Source of the DNA: Rhizobium sp. RCAM05350
Lineage (GTDB): Bacteria > Pseudomonadota > Alphaproteobacteria > Rhizobiales > Rhizobiaceae
NCBI GenBank assembly: GCA_024426085.1
Contig: CP087974.1
Span: 992,001-1,056,000 of the forward strand
Direction of reading: 5' to 3'
Length of the DNA stretch: 64,000 nt
A program made the translations under genes and the position numbers. The notes beneath the pieces are model-generated. The model had not been told where the DNA came from. It did no database searches and saw only the letters and a program-made list of their open reading frames with translations. This document shows positions 12,069 to 23,631 of this stretch, piece by piece. The first letter of the stretch is position 1. Every line of letters starts with the position of its first letter.

Positions 12069-13584
12069 TCATTTCGCCGAAAGCGCAACGTCATGCGCTG
12101 CCTGCACGGCCGCAGTGTAGTTGTTGATAAGCACGTCCACCGAGGCTGCCGTCGCGTCCGAAGACCGGAGCCGGATAGACGCCGAAGAAGATGGTCAGCA
12201 CGAGCAGCGGATAGAGCAGCGCCTTTTCACGGCCGGAGAGATCCAGCAGCGATTTCAGGCTGTCCTTGTCGAGTGTACCGAAAATCACCCGGCGGTAGAG
12301 CCACAGAGCATAGCACGCCGACAGGATAACGCCGGTGGTCGCGAAGAAGGCAACCCAAGTATTTGCCCGGAAGGTACCTGAGCAGCACAGTGATTTCACC
12401 GACGAAGCCCGATGTGCCCGGCAAGCCCACATTCGCCATGGTGAAGACCATGAAGGCGACCGCATATTTCGGCATGTTGTTGACGAGGCCGCCATAGGCG
12501 CTGATCTCACGGGTGTGGGTGCGGTCGTAAACCACGCCGACACAGAGGAAGAGTGCGCCGGACACGAGGCCGTGCGACAGCATCTGGAAGATCGCACCCT
12601 GCACGCCTTGCGTATTGGCAGCAAAGATACCCATGGTCACGTAACCCATGTGGGCGACCGACGAATAGGCGATCAGCTTCTTGATGTCGGACTGCATCAT
12701 CGCCACCAACGAGGTGTAGATGATCGCGACGACCGACAGGGTGAAGACGAAGGGAGCGAAATATTCGGATGCCAACGGGAACATCGGCAGCGAGAAGCGC
12801 AGGGAAGCCGTAGCCGCCGAGCTTCAAGAGGACACCAGCCAGGATGACCGGAACCGGCCGTCGGCGCCTGAACGTGGGCATCGGGAAGCCAGGTGTGAAC
12901 CGGCCACATCGGCATCTTCACCGCGAACGAGGCGAAGAAGGCGAGCCATAGCCATGTCTGCATCTGGCGCGGGAACTGGTAGGCGAGCAGCTCGGCGATA
13001 TCGGTCGTGCCGGCCTGCCAGTACATCGCCATGATGGCGAGCAGCATCAGCACCGAGCCGAGCAGCGTATAGAGGAAGAACTTGTAGGAGGCATAGACGC
13101 GATCCTTGCCGCCCCAGACGCCGATGATGATGAACATCGGGATCAGGCCGGCTTCAAAGAACACGTAGAACAGCACGATATCGAGCGACACGAAGACGCC
13201 GACCATGAACACTTCCAAAAGCAGGAAGGCGATCATGTACGCCTTCAGGCGCTTTTCGATCGTGACCCAGCTTGCCACAATGCAAAAGGGCATGAGGAAG
13301 GCCGACAGCACGACGAACAGCATGGAAATGCCGTCGATCCCGAGATGATAGGAAATGCCGGTGCCGAGCCAGGCATGTTTCTCGACCATCTGGAAGCCGG
13401 GGTTCGAATTATCGAAGCTCCACCAGATCCAGCAGGATAGGAGAAAAGTAGCAATCGTCGTCAGAAGCGAGATGTTCAGAACATTGCGGCGGCCGGAGGC
13501 GCTGTCTTCACGCGTCAGAAGCAGAAGAACAACGCCGAGCAGCGGCAGGAAGGTGACCGCGGAGAGAATGGGCCAATCGGTCAT
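12069..13584 (-). CDS. nuoM: NADH-quinone oxidoreductase subunit M
   Basis: Antiporter-like proton-pumping subunit of complex I. Starts [15 protein letters not shown] at 13584, sharing TGATG with the nuoL stop. Conserved segments include [20 protein letters not shown] and [16 protein letters not shown]. Four single-base insertions (near 12851, 12803, 12380 and 12159) fragment it; removing them gives exactly 503 aa, the usual length, ending DVALSAK. The insertion near 12380 is an A inside a C/G step. As sequenced, its N-terminal part is fused in frame to nuoL through a further insertion at 13595. Confidence 0.94.
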
Positions 13585-15582
13585 CAGAAGGAGCTCCCCG
13601 AGCATCATCCAGGTAACGAGCGCCGCGATGCCGATGAGCATCACGAAGGCGTAGTGATAGAGGTAACCGGTCTGCAGGCGTACGACGCGGTCAGTCACGT
13701 CCATGACGCGAGCGGCAATACTGTTCGGGCCGTAGCCGTCGATGATCCGGCCATCGCCTTCCTTCCACAGGAAGGTGCCGATGCGCTTGGCAGGACGAAC
13801 GAACAGGAAGTCGTAGAGTTCGTCGAAATACCACTTGTTGAGCAGGAACTGGTAGAGACCGCGATGCTGCTCGGCCAGGTACTTTGGTGTCTCTGGCGAG
13901 CGGATATACATGTACCAGGCGGTGACGAAACCGAGGATCATGGCGATGAACGGGCTGAGAGCTACCAGCGCAGGAACGTGATGGAAGTGCTCGAGCAACT
14001 CGTTTTCCGGCGAGGTAAACAACGCACCCTGCCAGAATTCCGCATATTCGTGACCGTAGAAGTGTCCCCCGAACACCATGCCAGCGAAAATCGCCCTGAT
14101 GCCGAGGATGAACAGCGGCACCAGCATGACCATTGGCGATTCATGCACATGGTGCATGACCTCATGGCTCGCGCGTGGCTTGCCGTAGAAAGTCATGAAA
14201 ATCAGACGCCACGAGTAGAAGCTGGTGAAGCAGGCGGCAATCACCAGGAGCGTGAAGGCAAAGCCTGAGGCTGGCGAATGCGATGCGTAAGCCGCCTCGA
14301 TGATGATATCCTTGGAGATGAAGCCCGCGAAACCTATCCCCGAGAAGGGAATGCCGACGCCGGTGATCGCCAGAGTGCCGATCATCATCGTCCAGAAGGT
14401 CCATTTGATATGCGGACGCAGGCCGCCCATGTGGCGCATGTCCTGTTCGCCATCGACGGCGTGAATGACAGAGCCGGCGCAGAGGAACAGCAGTGCCTTG
14501 AAGAAGGCATGCGTGAACAGGTGGAAGATGCCGGCGCCATAGGCGCCGCTGCCGAGCGCCACGAACATGTAGCCGAGCTGCGAACAGGTCGAATAGGCGA
14601 TGACGCGCTTGATGTCGTTCTGGACGAGACCGACGGTCGCGGCGAAGAACGCGGTGATCGCGCCGATGACGGTGACGACCATCAGAGCCGTGTGCGACAG
14701 TTCGAACAGCGGCGACATGCGGGCGACGAGGAAGACGCCGGCCGTGACCATGGTCGCGGCGTGGATCAACGCCGACACAGGGGTCGGGCCTTCCATGGCG
14801 TCCGGCAGCCAGGTGTGCAGCAGGAACTGCGCCGACTTGCCCATCGCTCCCATGAAGAGCAGCAGGCAGATCGCGGTGACTGCGTGAGCCTTATCGAGAT
14901 GCATGCCGAACAGGTTGATGACAGCTTCGCCACCCTCATGGGCGCCTTCGGCCGGCAGATAGCTGGCGGCGGCAGCAAAAATCGTTTCGAAGCTGATCGA
15001 GCCGAACAGGACGAAGACACCGAAGATGCCGAGTGCAAAACCGAAGTCGCCAACGCGGTTGACGACGAAGGCCTTGATGGCCGCGGCGTTCGCCGACGGC
15101 TTCTTGTACCAGAAGCCGATCAACAGATAGGATGCCAGACCGACGCCTTCCCAGCCGAAGAACATCTGCAACAGGTTGTCCGACGTCACCAGCGTCAGCA
15201 TGGCGAAGGTGAACAGCGACAGATAGGCAAAGAAGCGCGGCCGGTTCGGATCGTGATGCATGTAGCCGATCGAGTAGAAGTGAACCAGGCAGGACACCGT
15301 GTTGACGACGACGAACATGACAGCTGTCAGTGTATCGACCCGGAAGGCCCATTCTGCATCGAAGCTGCCGGACTGGATCCAGCGCATCACGGTGACCTTG
15401 ATCATCTCCGTCTCGCCGAGCGCGATGTTGAAGAACACGACCCAGGACAGGACAGCGACAATAATCATGAAACCGGTGGTGACGTATTCCGAGGCCTTGG
15501 CGCCGATCGAGGTGCCGAAAAGACCCACGATCAGGAAGCCGATCAGCGGCAGGAAGACGATGGCTTGAATAATCGTATTCAT
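13584..15582 (-). CDS. nuoL: NADH-quinone oxidoreductase subunit L
   Basis: Largest antiporter-like subunit of complex I, including the long lateral helix region at the C-terminus. Conserved: [20 protein letters not shown] and [18 protein letters not shown] run of four G at 13594-13597 in place of three removes the stop: with three, the protein ends WMMLGSSF at a TGA that overlaps the nuoM ATG (TGATG), giving 665 aa. As sequenced the frame runs on into nuoM as a 961-residue fusion, which I judge an artefact. Confidence 0.95.
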
Positions 15583-15589
15583 TGGCCGC

Positions 15590-15898
15590 TCAGCCCTTCA
15601 TCATGTTGACGTCTTCCACGGCGATGGAGCCGCGGTTGCGGTAGAAGACGACGAGAATTGCAAGACCGATAGCGGCTTCCGCGGCCGCGACGGTCAGAAT
15701 GAACAGGGCGAACACCTGGCCGGTGATGTCGTTGAGGAACGACGAGAAGGCGACCATGTTGATGTTCACCGCCAGCAGGATAAGTTCCACCGACATCAGG
15801 ATGATGATGACGTTCTTCCGGTTGAGAAAGATGCCGAAGACGCCCAGCGTGAACAGGATGGCGCTGACGGTCAGATAGTGGGAAATACCGATTTCCAT
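15590..15898 (-). CDS. nuoK: NADH-quinone oxidoreductase subunit K
   Basis: 102-aa, three-helix membrane subunit of complex I ([19 protein letters not shown]). The membrane-buried glutamates of the proton path are present in [13 protein letters not shown] and [12 protein letters not shown]. Frame intact. It starts 27 bp after nuoJ and ends 7 bp before nuoL. Confidence 0.97.
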   Translation of the reverse strand: MEIGISHYLTVSAILFTLGVFGIFLNRKNVIIILMSVELILLAVNINMVAFSSFLNDITGQVFALFILTVAAAEAAIGLAILVVFYRNRGSIAVEDVNMMKG

Positions 15899-15925
15899 GA
15901 TGTGTTCCTTGACCTCGCGTCCGTC

Positions 15926-16540
15926 TTAAAGGCCCTGCCCCCGACTTCACCTTGACCACTTCAACAGCGGTCTTCGGCGAACGGGCAACCTGTGTGGGAA
16001 TATCCTGGCGCTTGATGTTTTCGCGATGGCGCAGCGTCAGTACGATGGCGCCGATCATGGCGACCAAGAGAACCAGGCCGGCAATCTGGAAGAAGTAGAC
16101 GTAGTGCGTGTAGAGCACGTCGCCGAGCGCTGCCGTGTTGGTCCGGTCGGTGATGGCCGGGATCGGCATCGAAATCGACTTGGCGATCTCAGGCGAGAAC
16201 GAGCTGCCGCCAACGACGATGATCAGCTCGGCTGCAAGCACCAGGCCGATCAACGCGCCAACTGGCGCATAGTCAAGCACCCCTGCCCTCAGTTCCGTGA
16301 AGTCGATATCGAGCATCATCACCACGAAGAGGAAGAGAACCGCAACCGCGCCGATATAAACGACCAGCAGGATCATCGCCAGGAACTCGGCGCCTGTCAG
16401 AAGAAACAGGCCGGCCGCGTTGAAGAACGTCAGGATCAGGAACAGCACGGAATAAACGGGGTTCCGCGCAGAAATCACCATGAACGCCGACGCAAACCAC
16501 GACGAATGAAAAAGATAGAAAAAAGAGCCTGCAGACCCAT
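15926..16540 (-). CDS. nuoJ: NADH-quinone oxidoreductase subunit J
   Basis: Five-helix membrane subunit of complex I (ARNPVYSVLFLILTFFNAA, FLAMILLVVYIGAVAVLFLF). The start is badly garbled in T runs: missing T near 16520 and 16509 and extra T near 16495; repaired it begins MGLQALFFYLFSFVVVASAF. An extra G near 15940 (five G for four) hides the stop; repaired it ends VKVKSGQGL at TAA 15926. Corrected length is 204 aa. Confidence 0.93.
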
Positions 16541-16679
16541 GATCGGTGCCTTTTTCGTCTTCCCCGGGCAGGCATGGCCAATAGCCACCCTTCCCACTGG
16601 CGCACCGGTTCATGCCGGCCACGCCCAAGATCAGTGTAACGCCTGCCTCTAGCGGCAGGCGCAGTCCCCAAGCAAAGTC

Positions 16680-17170
16680 TCAGCGGTAAGGCGAGTCCAT
16701 TGCGATGTTGCGGGCAATTTCGCGCTCCCAACGGTCGCCGTTGGAAAGCAGCCGGTCCTTGTCGTAGTAGAGCTCTTCGCGCGTCTCGGTGGCGAACTCG
16801 AAGTTCGGGCCTTCGACGATCGCGTCAACTGGACAGGCTTCCTGGCAGAAACCGCAATAGATGCACTTCACCATGTCGATGTCGTAACGGACCGTGCGGC
16901 GCGTGCCATCGTTGCGGCGCGGGCCGGCTTCGATGGTGATCGCCTGGGCAGGACAGATCGCTTCGCACAGCTTGCAGGCGATACAGCGTTCCTCGCCGTT
17001 CGGATAACGGCGCAGCGCATGCTCGCCACGGAAACGCGGGCTGATCGGCCCTTTTCAAACGGGTAGTTCAGCGTTGCCTTCGGCGCGAAGAAATAGCGCA
17101 TCGACAGGAAAAACGCGCCTACGAATTCCTTGAGGAACAGCGAACTGACGGCTTGCGACAGACTTGCCAT
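16680..17170 (-). CDS. nuoI: NADH-quinone oxidoreductase subunit I
   Basis: Carries two 4Fe-4S clusters (N6a/N6b) of complex [13 protein letters not shown] and [14 protein letters not shown] is missing near 17044 (GGGCCG for GGGCCCG); repaired, the protein reads [19 protein letters not shown] and is 163 aa, the usual size. The start [16 protein letters not shown] at 17170 is preferred over two Met codons immediately upstream. It lies between nuoH and nuoJ. Confidence 0.95.
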
Positions 17171-17233
17171 CATCAACCTCCAAACGTGCCGGCCTGGGAG
17201 GCGCCGGCTGATATTGCGAAACGGGGGTAAACA

Positions 17234-18282
17234 TCAGGCCCACACCACCAGTTTCAACACGACTGCAACAATGAAGACCATGGCGAGCGACAGCGGAAGG
17301 AAGACCTTCCAGCCGAGACGCATCAGTTGGTCGTAAAGCGATAGCGCGGCACGAAGGCTTTCACCATGGCGAACATGAAGAACACCATCGAGGACTTCAG
17401 GATGAACCAGATGATGCCCGGAACCCAGTTGAGGAACCACACATCGACCGGAGGCAGCCAGCCGCCGAGGAAGAGGATCGTCGTCAGCGCGCACATCAGG
17501 CAGATGGCGGCATATTCTGCCGAGCATGAACATCATGTACGGGGTCGAGCCGTATTCGACCATGAAGCCGGCGACCAGTTCCGATTCCGCCTCGACCAGA
17601 TCGAAGGGCGGACGGTTGGTTTCAGCCAGTGCCGAGATGAAGAAGATGATGAACATCGGGGAACAGCGGCAGCCAGTACCAGTCGAGGAACGAGCCGGGC
17701 AAACCCATCATCGTGCCGAGACCATCACGCTGCAGAATCGACGATATCCGTCAGATTGAGCGAACCGGCGCAGAGCAGCACGGTGACGATGACGAAACCG
17801 ATGGAGACTTCGTAGGAGACCATCTGGGCCGCCGAACGCAGCGCCGAGAGGAACGGATATTTGGAGTTCGATGCCCAGCCGCCGATGATGACGCCGTAAA
17901 CCTCAAGCGAGGAGATGGCGAACACATAGAGGATGCCGACATTGATATTGGCCATCACCCAGTTGGCGTTGAGCGGAATAACCGCCCATGCAGCCAAAGC
18001 GAGCGTCACAGACACCAGCGGCGCCAGCAGGAACAGGATCTTGTTCGAGCCGGCAGGAATGACCGGTTCCTTGAAGACGAACTTCAAAAGATCGGCGAAG
18101 GACTGGAAAAGTCCCCACGGGCCTACCACATTCGGTCCACGGCGCATCTGCACAGCTGCCCAGATCTTGCGGTCAGCCAGCAGGATGTAGGCGATGAAGA
18201 TCAAAAGCGCGACCAGAAGCAGCAGCGACTGGCCGATCATGATGGCCGTTGGCCAAACATAGGTCGAAATGAAAGCGTCCAT
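17234..18282 (-). CDS. nuoH: NADH-quinone oxidoreductase subunit H
   Basis: Membrane subunit forming the quinone-entry chamber with NuoB and NuoD. Conserved: [20 protein letters not shown] and [20 protein letters not shown]. Four insertions break it: T near 17737, C near 17658, A near 17518, and two T near 17340. Taking them out gives exactly 347 aa. The inserted A at 17518 and T at 17737 both fall inside a C/G step, a recurrent error type here. Confidence 0.94.
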
Positions 18283-18302
18283 TGTGTCTTATTCCCTCGC
18301 GC

Positions 18303-20384
18303 TCATTCCGCCGCAGCTTTGAAGTTGTTGCGTGCCAAAGCCGAACATTCGGCCATGACGGCGGACGCGTGCTATCGGGTTCGTCAAATAGAAGTCTTTG
18401 ACCGGAGACGCAAACGCCGATTTGGCCATCTCACCGGCTTTTTGCGCAAGTGCGGCAATTTCACCGCTTGCGCCCGGCGCAATCTGATCGACCTCGGCGA
18501 AATGCGGATGTGCCGCGTAGAGCTTGCTGCGCAATTCTGCAAGCGAATCAAACGGCAGCTTCTTGCCGAGCACGTCGGAAAGCGCACGAATGATTGCCCA
18601 GTCCTCGCGGGCATCGCCCGGTGCGAAACCGGCACGGTTGCCCATCTGGACACGGCCTTCAGTGTTGACCCAGATACCAGACTTTTCAGTATAGGTCGCG
18701 CCCGGCAGGATGACGTCGGCGCCGTGTGCACCCTCGTCGCCATGCGAGCCGATATAGACGGTGAAGCCGGCGGTCTTGCCGGAGAAATCCATTTCGTCGG
18801 CACCGAGCAGGAACAGGACGTCGGTTCCGGTGAGCATCTCGGCGGCGGTCTTGCCCCCCTCACCCGGCACGAAGCCGAGATCGAGACCACCGACGCGCGA
18901 GGCTGCAGTGTGGAGAACAGCAAAACCATTCCAGTCTGCCGTGACGGCACCGACGGCACCTGCAAGCTTGGCAGCTGCGGCCAGAACCGAAGCGCCATTG
19001 CCGCCGGAGATCGCGCCCTGGCCGACGATGATCATCGGACGCTGCGCCTTCTTCAGGACGCTGAGGAACTTGCCCTTGCCGCCGACCAGTTCGGCCAGCA
19101 GAATCCGCGCCTGCGCCGAGATAGTCGTAGGAATAGCGCAACTCGGCCTGCTCGCCGATCACGGCGATCGGGAAATTGGCCATCCGGAACCGCTTGCGGA
19201 TACGGGCATTGAGAACGGAAGCTTCAAAGCGCGGGTTCGATCCGATGATCAGAAGCGCATCGGCGCTTTCGATACCCTGGATCGTCGGGTTGAACAGATA
19301 GCTTGCGCGACCGAACGAAGGATCGAGCGCTGCGCCATCCTGGCGGCAGTCGATGTTCTTCGAGCCGAGCGAGGAGATCAGTTCCTTCAGCGCGTACATT
19401 TCCTCGACGGACGCCAGATCGCCCGCGATTGCGCCGATCCTGTCGCCGCTGGTCTTGGCAACCGCCCCCTTGATGGCGGCAAAGGCTTCATTCCAGCTGG
19501 CAGGCTGGAGGCGGCCGTCCTTCTTCACATAGGGGCGGTCGAGGCGCTGGGTCTTCAGGCCATCCCAGATGAAGCGGGTCTTGTCGGAAATCCACTCTTC
19601 ATTGATCTCTTCGTTGACCGCGGCATGACACGCATGACTTCACGGCCACGCGTGTCGACGCGGATCGCCGAGCCGACGGCGTCCATGACGTCGATCGATT
19701 CTGGTCTTGCCTGAGTTCCCACGGACGGGCGTTGAAGGCGTAAGGCTTGGAGGTGAGCGCGCCGACCGGGCAGAGATCGACGACATTGCCCTGAAGCTCC
19801 GACGTCATCGCCTGCTCGAGATAGGTGGTGATTTCGGCATCTTCGCCACGGCCGATCAGGCCGAGTTCGGCAATGCCTGCGACTTCGGTGGTGAAGCGGA
19901 CGCAGCGCGTGCAGTGAATGCAGCGGTTCATCACGGTCTTGACCAGCGGGCCGATATACTTGTCTTCGACGGCTCGCTTGTTCTCGTTGTAGCGGGTCGA
20001 ATCGACACCAAAGGCCATCGCCTGGTCCTGCAGGTCGCATTCGCCACCCTGGTCGCAGATCGGGCAATCGAGCGGATGGTTGATCAAGAGGAATTCCATC
20101 ACGCCTTCACGGGCCTTCTTGACCATCGGCGTGGTCGTGAAGACTTCTGGCGTTTCGCCGTTCGGGCCGGGACGCAGGTCGCGCACGCCCATGGCGCAGG
20201 AGGCTGCCGGTTTCGGCGGCCCTCCTTTCACCTCGATCAGACACATGCGGCAGTTTCCGGCGACCGACAGCCGCTCATGGAAACAGAAGCGCGGAACCTC
20301 GGCGCCGGCCTCTTCGCACGCCTGCAACAGCGTGAAATGATCCGGGACCTCGATCTCTTTTCCGTCGACTTTCAGCTTTGCCAT
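18303..20384 (-). CDS. nuoG: NADH-quinone oxidoreductase subunit G
   Basis: Iron-sulfur subunit of the peripheral arm. N-terminal 2Fe-2S ferredoxin domain ([15 protein letters not shown]), then the HCTRCVRF 4Fe-4S region and a molybdopterin-oxidoreductase-like body without cofactor motifs. Indels: extra G and A near 19706 and 19700, missing base near 19621, extra base near 19112, and a lost CG near 18367; they sum to zero, giving 693 aa, the usual size, ending NNFKAAAE at TGA 18303. Start is ATG 20384 with AGGATTGAG upstream; an in-frame TTG at 20396 is less likely. Confidence 0.94.
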
Positions 20385-20493
20385 CTTCGCACTCAATCCT
20401 GTCGTTCATTCGCCAGCCAGAGCGGCGAACAGATATTATAAAGGCACGCTAACCTGTTGACCGAAGACCACCGGCCCCGCTCGAAACTCAATC

Positions 20494-21175
20494 TCAACCC
20501 TTCATCAGGGCCTTTGCCTGCGGACCCAGCCGTCCCGCGATGATGCGACCGGCAAAACCCAGCTGGTCGTCGATGCGCTGCACGTCCTTATCGCTCCACA
20601 AAGCGACATCGGCATAACGCCGCACGCCCATTCCATTCAAAACCTGCTCCAGCTTCGGCCCAATGCCGGAAATCTGCTTCAGGTCGTCCGCCTGCGTTTC
20701 GACAACGCGGGCGACTTTCTGCCGTGTCGGCTTCGCAGCCTTCGCCGGAACAACCTGCAACCGGTTCAGGAGCAGTCGGCTTGACCTCTACCGGCCGGGC
20801 CTTGCTCGAAGCCTTGGCAGGTGCCTTGATCGCCGGCGCAGCCTTCGCTGCGGCAACCAGCTTTTCCACCGGCTCAACTGTCTTTGCCGCCGGCTTTTCA
20901 TCCGCCACAACGCCAGTCTTCTGCGCCGCGTCGGCCAATCCCTGCATCGCGCCGAGCACGAAACCGGCGATCTGGCTGGTCATTCCGAAACCGATCGCCG
21001 TTGCTGCTGCCATTGCTGCCGCCGGATGCTGCATCAGCGGATGCAGCGGTACCTTCGGCATATCCTTCAACCATTCGGCCATGCCGAACGGGTCGTTGCC
21101 GGCCGGAGACGCGGTCGAGGATCCGGCAGGTCCTGCCTGCGTCCCCTTCCGCGTTTCGTTTCCCGGCCTAGCCAT
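20494..21175 (-). CDS. Helix-hairpin-helix-like protein inside the nuo operon
   Basis: About 226 aa, function unknown. N-terminal Gly/Pro/Ser-rich segment, a hydrophobic AAAMAAATAIGFGMTSQIAG stretch of the phasin-like kind, an Ala/Lys/Pro-rich linker, and a C-terminal domain DDLKQISGIGPKLEQVLNGM of the helix-hairpin-helix type (GIGP core). The same domain is fused to the C-terminus of NuoE two genes upstream (KMISGVGPKIEGTL). An extra base near 20762 breaks the frame between linker and domain. ATG 21175 lies 5 bp after the nuoF stop. It may help complex I assembly or be a moonlighting nucleic-acid binder; both are guesses. Confidence 0.8.
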
Positions 21176-21180
21176 ATCGC

Positions 21181-22484
21181 TTACTCCGCCGCTGCCAGCA
21201 CCGCGCCATGCGATGACGAATTGCGGGTGTATTCGTCGATGCGTGCTTCCATCTCCGGACGGAAGTTGCGGATCAGGCCCTGGATCGGCCATGCCGCCGC
21301 GTCGCCAAGCGCGCAGATGGTGTGGCCTTCGACCTGCTTGGTGACATCGAACAGCATGTCGATTTCGCGCTTCTGGGCGCGGCCCTGAACCATGCGTTCC
21401 ATGACGCGCATCATCCAGCCGGTGCCTTCACGGCACGGCGTGCACTGTCCGCAGCTCTCGTGCTTGTAGAAAGCTGCGAGACGCCAGATGGCCTTGATGA
21501 TATCGGTGGAGCGATCCATGACGATGATGGCGGCGGTACCGAACGACGACTTGACGTCGCGCATGCCGTCGAAATCCATCGGCGCATCGATGATGTCCTC
21601 GGCCTTGACCACCGGACAGGACGAGCCGCCGGGGATGACGGCCAGAAGATTATCCCAACCGCCACGGATGCCGCCGCAATGGCGCTCGATCATCTCGCGG
21701 AACGGAGTGCCCATCGCGTCTTCGAACGTGCACGGCTTGTTGACGTGACCGGAAACCATGAACAGCTTGGTGCCGACATTGTTCGGACGGCCGATGGCCG
21801 AGAACCAGGAGGCACCACGGCGCAGGATGGTCGGGGCAACGGCGATCGACTCGACGTTGTTGACCGTCGTCGGGCAGCCGTAGAGACCCATATTGGCCGG
21901 GAACGGAGGCTTCAGGCGCGGCTGGCCCTTCTTGCCTTCGAGACTTTCCAGCAGAGCGGTTTCTTCGCCGCAGATATAGGCACCGGCGCCGTGATGGACG
22001 TAGATATCCATGTCCCAGCCGAGCTTGTTGTTGATGCCGAGAAGACCGGCGTCATAGCATTCGTCGATCGCCGCCTGCAGCGCTTGCGCTCGCGGATATA
22101 TTCGCCGCGCACATAAATGTAGGCGACATGCGCACCCATGGCGAAGCTCGCGATCACGCAGCCTTCGATCAGCGTATGCGGATCGTGGCGCATGATGTCG
22201 CGGTCCTTACAGGTACCGGGCTCGGATTCGTCGGCGTTGACGACGAGATAATGCGGCCGGCCATCGCTTTCCTTCGGCATGAAGGACCACTTCAGACCCG
22301 TCGGGAAGCCAGCGCCACCACGGCCACGAAGGCCGGAAGCCTTCATCTCGTTGATGATCCAGTCACGGCCCTTTTCCAGGATCTGCTTGGTGCCATCCCA
22401 GTGGCCACGGCTCATGGCGCCCTTGAGCGACTTGTCATGGATGCCGTAGATATTGGTAAAAATGCGATCTTTATCGTCGAGCAT
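21181..22484 (-). CDS. nuoF: NADH-quinone oxidoreductase subunit F
   Basis: Binds NADH and FMN and carries the N3 4Fe-4S cluster. Motifs: [18 protein letters not shown] (FMN/NADH site) and [14 protein letters not shown] (cluster). One base is missing near 22085 (IRERKR for IREREALQAA); repaired length is 434 aa, the family norm. Starts [14 protein letters not shown], 12 bp after the nuoE stop. Confidence 0.96.
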
Positions 22485-22496
22485 GGTTCACCTAAC

Positions 22497-23615
22497 TTAT
22501 CGCGGCTTCTTGCCGAAAACTTTGATGTATTCGGCTTCGCTGCCCTTGGCCAGCGCCTTGGCTTGCTTGACCCAATCGTCGCGTTCGATGCGGCCTTTGA
22601 AATTCAGATAGCCGTCCACCCATTCGCGCTCGGCCTTCTTCCAGCCCGCGACCTGCGCAAAGGTGAAGATGCCGAGTTCGTGCAGGGTGCCCTCGATCTT
22701 CGGGCCAACGCCGGAGATCATCTTCAGGTCATCCAGAGTATCCGGCTTGGCAATGCCGGCCGGGCGGTTCTTGTCTTCGAGCGACGGCTTTGCAGCAGCG
22801 GCAGCAGGCTTGGCGCCGCCTTCAGCCTTGGTCTCGCCGGAAACCTTGTCGTTTGCAGCGGACTCGGACTTTGCCGTCACCGGCGTCTTCAGGGTCGGAT
22901 CGGTTTCCGGGGCATCGGTCTTTGGGCGGGCAGCGTTCGACGGCGGCACGCTGACGGCGGCGTCATCGCTGACCTTCTTGGCGCGCGGTGCTGCCGGCTT
23001 CTTTTCCGGGGCCAGCAACGTGGTCAGGCCGCCGACGGGGGCGGAGAAGATACGGTCGATCTGCGGACCCGGCTTGACGTCGGAGCCCTTTCCTGCGTCG
23101 AAACGGTCGATGATGTATTCCAGCTGCGGAACGGTCAGATCTTCATAGGTGTCCTTGAAGATCATCACCATCGGTGCGTTGACGCAGGTCCCCTGACACT
23201 CGACTTCTTCCCAGGACAACGTCCCGGCTTCATTCGGCGTCAGCGGATTGGGATGAATGCGCTTCTTGCACAGGCTGATCAGGTCTTCCGAGCCGCGCAG
23301 CATGCATGGGGTCGTGCCGCACACCTGAACATGGGCGCGTGTGCCGACCGGCTTCAGCTGGAACTGGGTATAGAAGGTCATGACTTCGAGCACGCGGATA
23401 TAGGGCATGGTCAGCATGTCGGCGATGCTTTCGATCGCCGCCTTGGTGACCCAGCCATCCTGCTCCTGCGCCCGCATCAACAGCGGAATGACCGCAGATT
23501 GCTCGCGGCCCTTCGGATATTTCTTGATGGTGGCCTTGGCCCAAGCGGTATTTTCCTTGCTGAACGCAAAGGCCGCTGGCTGGACGTTTTCTTCGGCTAG
23601 TCGACGAACGGACAT
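22497..23615 (-). CDS. nuoE: NADH-quinone oxidoreductase subunit E with C-terminal HHH-like extension
   Basis: 2Fe-2S (N1a) subunit. Residues 1 to about 180 are the usual thioredoxin-fold NuoE with cluster cysteines in VCGTTPCMLRGS and CQGTCVNAPM. At 372 aa it is about 200 residues longer than E. coli NuoE: an Ala/Lys/Pro/Thr-rich linker (about 205-290) is followed by DDLKMISGVGPKIEGTLHEL, a helix-hairpin-helix-like domain matching the one encoded between nuoF and nuoG. The frame is intact, so the extension is real. Such NuoE extensions occur in rhizobia; their role is not known to me. Confidence 0.95.
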   Translation of the reverse strand: MSVRRLAEENVQPAAFAFSKENTAWAKATIKKYPKGREQSAVIPLLMRAQEQDGWVTKAAIESIADMLTMPYIRVLEVMTFYTQFQLKPVGTRAHVQVCGTTPCMLRGSEDLISLCKKRIHPNPLTPNEAGTLSWEEVECQGTCVNAPMVMIFKDTYEDLTVPQLEYIIDRFDAGKGSDVKPGPQIDRIFSAPVGGLTTLLAPEKKPAAPRAKKVSDDAAVSVPPSNAARPKTDAPETDPTLKTPVTAKSESAANDKVSGETKAEGGAKPAAAAAKPSLEDKNRPAGIAKPDTLDDLKMISGVGPKIEGTLHELGIFTFAQVAGWKKAEREWVDGYLNFKGRIERDDWVKQAKALAKGSEAEYIKVFGKKPR

Positions 23616-23631
23616 TCTTCCCGCACCTTAT

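Noticed and set aside
10836..12329. 497-codon plus-strand frame opposite nuoN
   Set aside because: His/Asp/Arg-rich composition typical of the antisense of a membrane-protein gene; no start signals or motifs.
14278..15609. 443-codon plus-strand frame opposite nuoL
   Set aside because: Antisense shadow of nuoL with the same biased composition.
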